From a virus: 51,563 nucleotides of DNA. The stretch is from the IMG/VR virus record IMGVR_UViG_3300017771_002609, positions 1 to 51,563 of that record, one strand, 5' to 3'. A program made the translations under genes and the position numbers. The stretch's first letter is position 1; every line of letters begins with the position of its first letter. A model generated the notes under the pieces. The model was not told the origin of the DNA. It did no database searches and saw nothing but the letters and a program-made list of their open reading frames with translations. Below, piece after piece: positions 49,001-51,563 of this stretch.

Positions 49001-50294
49001 AGGCTACTTGAGCTGTGGCCTTTGTTGAAAAACCACCTGCAATAATACCAACTGGGTCACCAATATTATAGAGTCTACCACCTTTATCGACTCTTATTTC
49101 CTCTAATGATGAAAAAGTATTTGTTGATATATTAATAACTGTATTCTGAACAAGTATAGTTGATGTTACTTCTTCTGATTGTTCAAAAGAGCCATCAGAT
49201 TTTCTTGGGTCAAAAAATAATTCTATCTTAGGTAATATATCAATTTTTCTAGGAAAAACTCTTTCAACAATTATTGATGAATTTGAAGTGGATCCTGTAA
49301 ATTGTCTGTTTTTAAGTAAACCATCATTAAAAGATTTATATGTAACTCTTATATCAGCATTACTAGCCGGAGTTGCAGAAACACTTGATGTTGTTAAAAA
49401 TGAAGTGTTATCTCCAAAAGTATTTGCATTTGCATAAGCACTTGTAACTCGTAAATTAGTTGAATTTGATACCAATAAAATTGTTTTTGTTACATCTCCA
49501 CCTGATGTAGCATCTTTAAATGTTATCGTTGTATTTCCTGGTGAAATTTCACCAGAATCTACAAAACTTTGTAAATTATAGGAGGGTGAAGATGACTTTA
49601 TATCAATAAACTGTAAATTAGTACCAACAACAACATTACCCAATATATCTCTTTTAACAGTTACTACATCATTAAAAAATACTTTTTGATCTTCTACTCT
49701 AACAATATAATCTGTTTCATTTTCTTTTTTTATACCATTTATTCTAAGATCAAATTGATCAGGTGTGGATTTTTGAGCTAATAATATTGATTGATTTTTA
49801 AGCCCTGTGCCTTTGTAAAATGAAGTTACCTCATCAGAAATCGTAAGGATACTTTCAGAGGCATATTTACCATCTGAAGCTCTAAGCAATTGGTCAGCAG
49901 GAAAAACAACTTCAACTTCTTCTCCAAAAAACATTCTAAATAAAAGTTGAAAAGATTTTGGATTACCTTTAGCTAGATATAAAGGTAATAAATTTTTAAT
50001 TAAAAATGCTTTATCTACTTTTACATCTTTTGGTACAAGATTGGCATATTGATTTAAGAAACTATTTTCAAAAGCATCTATTGAAAAATCTACGTCATGA
50101 AGATACCTTAAATCTTTTGATGTCTTTGTAAGATCATTATTTTGAACACCTTGTTCATTTTCAAGAAACTCATAATAAGCCTCCAAAAATGAAATGAAGA
50201 GTGGATGTTCTTCACGAACAAACTCTGGTACTTGTCTATTTACAAGTAGTGAAGTTTTTAATGAAGATGGAATAATGTCGTATGTTTTTCCCAT
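46083..50294 (-). CDS. gp7: Baseplate wedge protein, gp7-like, 1403 aa
   Basis: This protein lies in the gene 7 place, directly after gp6 with no gap. Near its start, FISFLEAYYEFLENEQGVQ and then KGNPKSFQLLFRMFFGEEVEVVFP match a conserved segment of T4 gp7 (EAYIQYL...KGIEASYKFLFKVLYNEEVEI). In T4 this block is in the middle of gp7; here it is N-terminal and the T4 N-terminal region is missing. A C-terminal GLLHPAGYKNYAEF resembles the HPVGFGF of T4 gp7. Residues about 830-1200 are a large insertion with W, H and Gly-rich beta segments. The role is wedge assembly with gp6 and gp8. Confidence 0.75.
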   Translation of the reverse strand: MGKTYDIIPSSLKTSLLVNRQVPEFVREEHPLFISFLEAYYEFLENEQGVQNNDLTKTSKDLRYLHDVDFSIDAFENSFLNQYANLVPKDVKVDKAFLIKNLLPLYLAKGNPKSFQLLFRMFFGEEVEVVFPADQLLRASDGKYASESILTISDEVTSFYKGTGLKNQSILLAQKSTPDQFDLRINGIKKENETDYIVRVEDQKVFFNDVVTVKRDILGNVVVGTNLQFIDIKSSSPSYNLQSFVDSGEISPGNTTITFKDATSGGDVTKTILLVSNSTNLRVTSAYANANTFGDNTSFLTTSSVSATPASNADIRVTYKSFNDGLLKNRQFTGSTSNSSIIVERVFPRKIDILPKIELFFDPRKSDGSFEQSEEVTSTILVQNTVINISTNTFSSLEEIRVDKGGRLYNIGDPVGIIAGGFSTKATAQVASLGTEFLSNPTVNTGGAGFAVGGLFQGGNTETGFVLYTVKPAIDTSGNNTPNTFILMGETYDATVTNNSSQTYADLIIANANGTYAGAFGNTQVTTPTVDSRIKHVVNSTVQAVSIGPVQNVLLVTSNTTTTDLPLDGAGALVEVAARTTADVGSLKSLGKLQMASSNGVANVGNNYTVGDIIEFDSPGAGDGALARVSETNAKGHIINTEFEYPHYENFGTGIRNNYAFIATVVANTGFRGVTAIPNVYVSSVVTEAINLSTSQYPNVNVGLSGVYLTPQSNHNGLTLAEGDNPVRIGDIISVLGHERKVINVSSNISVNAIGYNTNRYGVVTQNTGNYQSYSSNLSPVLDSQVGNTGNAGGYITRTISVDSLAQYANLNVRPVFHYTSGPNTKSQIMLDDINVDSMVYTFGEWSSSQNTALESFTRFDGSLKFPYEHDGGYLGGYNSPSNMLDTANFWEQRSPRMGSNTADYGQAFSGRVAFSGGDFYPTFTKLLGSGPLGEFSGGERGKGRWVLMAHGPNETPRDFSTVGGTVYRNVFGQYDDLNFASGLSGVPFITSNTNTFGAEANGQIRYAGDGFGANDNKNWIERATSNAISISEQKYIYANTYNANNSHFWLRGPVMSLGESPTFTFASCLFGDAVGTLNVHFDVVESNSNPETLHSGGFLTVDKPFPSEIDFLKFGNTSYFGTRGLANSLDPISISAQSSNVFGAPMSIDTNFPKGGAAYDTAHLPNVSIFRTNLANEIASSANAVINVACLLGDGEEIVAQTDDTTKGTINTIRIVEAGDGYVAIPDIDLTGSGDGTATANAVLTDSVSTTEGRFTSSDGLLSSRERRIQGKNFYQDFVYVTKVPLEFSKYKTVLKGLLHPAGYKNYAEFEAREISNVNVSASGTVSNSIPGTINVSNSISVVGTNTAFNIAVSKGTISVGSSKLAVNGENRVISSVISNTSLTVESAFTQVSNGQSAIILV

Positions 50295-51563
50295 TTAATC
50301 TTCAACTGCCTCAAGAGTTGTTACTATTGCTAAAGGATCTTCAGGATCTATTGCAACAATATTATCTCTGGTTGATTCTACAACACCAGCTTCAGAACCG
50401 ACTGTGAATCTTATAAGACCATCAGCGGTATCGACACTAGAAATGTTTATACTGTTAATGGATATTCTACCGATTTCATAATCTATTTCACCTATATTTT
50501 CATTGATGATTTGTCTATTACCATCAGTATCAAAAAAGATTGTTCTTATTGTACCATTTCTAGCATCAACAATAGCTGTTGCTTCGGCACCTATACCATT
50601 TCCTCCAGAAAGTGTAACTGTTGCTGTTGTATAATCAACACCTCTATCTGTAATTTCAATAGAAGTAAGGCCGCCTTGACTTACAGTTGCAATAGCTTTT
50701 GCACCAATACCATCACCTGTAATTGTTACAGTAGGTGCCTCTGTAAACCCTATTCCAGGATTTTCAATTGTTATTCGAGAAACACCAGTTGATGACTGTG
50801 GCACTTCTTCAAAAGATACAGACCTTGCAACACCAGTATTATCAAATCCAATAAATTCAGTTGTAGTAAGTTTTTCCTCTGCTGTGCCTCTTTTTAACTT
50901 TTCACCAAAATCAATCGTATAAGTTCCTAAACCAATCGTTGGTTTTATTCTTTTTTGTAATCTAACATTTGTTTCCGAACCTAATATTGCATTTCTATCT
51001 GTATCGTCTATTGCTTTAGATAATTTAGAAGCTGAAAAATTACTATTAAATCTATTTAAGTTAGTTGAGTTATATGTTAATATTGACAACTTAATAGATT
51101 CTTTAAAACCTGTTTCTGTTTGTGTGGTTTTTCTTCTATCAAATAAGACGTTTGTATTTACGAGAATATGTGTAATACTTGGGTCAACAATTTCAATTTG
51201 AGCCCCAATGATAGCTTTTGGTTTTAAAATCTTGTCTATAATTCTTGTTTTTTCTGCCTCTGATATGAAAAAATTATCTTTTGCTTTAAGTGCTATAAAT
51301 ACTTTACCATAAACAATAGGCACGTTATCTTCACCACCCCAAACAGAAACCGATTCTACACTAGGCACATCTTTTAAAATAGATGTTTCATAATCTTTTT
51401 TAGTGATAAACCTATTTTGAGATGTGAATTGATTTGGCGCTGTAAACTTTATAGAATCTACTGATTCTTTATCAGAACCACCTGATGCAGCTCCAGTTGG
51501 ATTAATCGTTACTGTAACACCATCACCATTTGAATCAGTAAGTGATGTTTTCTGAACAAAATT
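50295..51563 (-). CDS. gp6: Baseplate wedge protein gp6, C-terminal part (start outside the window)
   Basis: The frame is open from the right edge to 50295; a GTG at 51368 lies inside the gene and is not the start. Visible sequence includes SIKFTAPNQFTSQNRFITKKDYETSILKDVPSVESVSVWGGEDN and VYGKVFIALK, classic for gp6 of T4-like phages, then NVLFDRRKTTQTETG and KLSKAIDDTDRNAILGSETNVRL. The C-terminal part has two added GxGF/VDY repeats (50559-50786) before the final IGEIDYEIGRISINSI segment. gp6 is the central ring-forming wedge protein of the baseplate. It is followed directly by the gp7-like gene. Confidence 0.9.
   Translation of the reverse strand, partial: NFVQKTSLTDSNGDGVTVTINPTGAASGGSDKESVDSIKFTAPNQFTSQNRFITKKDYETSILKDVPSVESVSVWGGEDNVPIVYGKVFIALKAKDNFFISEAEKTRIIDKILKPKAIIGAQIEIVDPSITHILVNTNVLFDRRKTTQTETGFKESIKLSILTYNSTNLNRFNSNFSASKLSKAIDDTDRNAILGSETNVRLQKRIKPTIGLGTYTIDFGEKLKRGTAEEKLTTTEFIGFDNTGVARSVSFEEVPQSSTGVSRITIENPGIGFTEAPTVTITGDGIGAKAIATVSQGGLTSIEITDRGVDYTTATVTLSGGNGIGAEATAIVDARNGTIRTIFFDTDGNRQIINENIGEIDYEIGRISINSINISSVDTADGLIRFTVGSEAGVVESTRDNIVAIDPEDPLAIVTTLEAVED
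50559..50786 (-). repeat. Two tandem glycine-rich beta repeats inside gp6
   Basis: IENPGIGFTEAPTVTITGDG and IEITDRGVDYTTATVTLSGG are two units of about 35 residues, each followed by IGA(K/E)A.A.V. Similar GxGY units occur in gp7 (EAGDGYVAIPDIDLTGSGDG) and gp8 (HPGSGYRDF). Confidence 0.75.

Noticed and set aside
51363-51368. GTG at 51368 as the start of gp6
   Set aside because: The frame is open to the window edge and the upstream codons encode conserved gp6 sequence (FTSQNRFITKKDYETSILKD).

Overview
The window is a stretch of an AT-rich, T4-like contractile-tailed phage (myovirus) genome. Every gene I can support lies on the minus strand, so it is best read from high to low coordinates. The gene order 6-7-8-(fibres)-13-14-15-16-17-18-19-20-67-(core)-21-22-23-3-uvsY-uvsW, the large marine-type fibre block and the low GC content suggest a marine T4-like phage of the pelagiphage/cyanophage kind. 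The host itself cannot be read from the sequence.

Layout in transcription order. (1) 51563-38526, baseplate: gp6 (its start lies beyond the window), a 1403-aa gp7-like protein, an enlarged gp8, a 1882-aa DUF4815-type virion protein and a 70-aa protein. (2) 38523-21555, host-contact region: a fibre protein with a cupredoxin-like copper-site motif; two similar cassettes (fibre protein, small beta protein, glycine-rich adhesins) lying on either side of a 2035-aa protein with about nine LamG-type repeats; and two probable fibre chaperones. No recognisable gp9, gp11, gp12 or fibritin is present. (3) 21507-16258, neck and packaging: a 111-aa protein, gp13, gp14, gp15 and both terminase subunits. 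(4) 16194-7212, tail sheath, tail tube, portal, prohead core, protease, scaffold and major capsid protein, ending in a strong intrinsic terminator. (5) 7130-4288: gp3, UvsY, UvsW and an Sm-like protein. (6) 4274-1, a sugar-metabolism cassette: B12-type radical SAM protein, split transketolase, a heptose-kinase-like GHMP enzyme and the start of a DegT-type aminotransferase that runs off the window.

Regulation. T4-style late promoter octamers occur at unit starts: TATAAATA or CATAAATA before fibre, scaffold, gp3 and gp8 genes, and ACTAAATA or TCTAAATA before gp18, gp19, gp20, gp67 and the 111-aa gene. Most sit on or beside the stop codon of the preceding gene. uvsY alone has a good sigma70-type promoter. 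The 111-aa gene appears to start at ATC, and its late promoter sits inside a hairpin that would hide its ribosome-binding site in read-through RNA, as described for T4 gene e.

Genes are packed with 1-4 base stop/start overlaps or gaps of a few dozen bases; no gene-free stretch approaches 300 bases. I saw no tRNA, CRISPR array, insertion sequence or integrase. Assignments rest on remembered family motifs, synteny and length; no database search was run.
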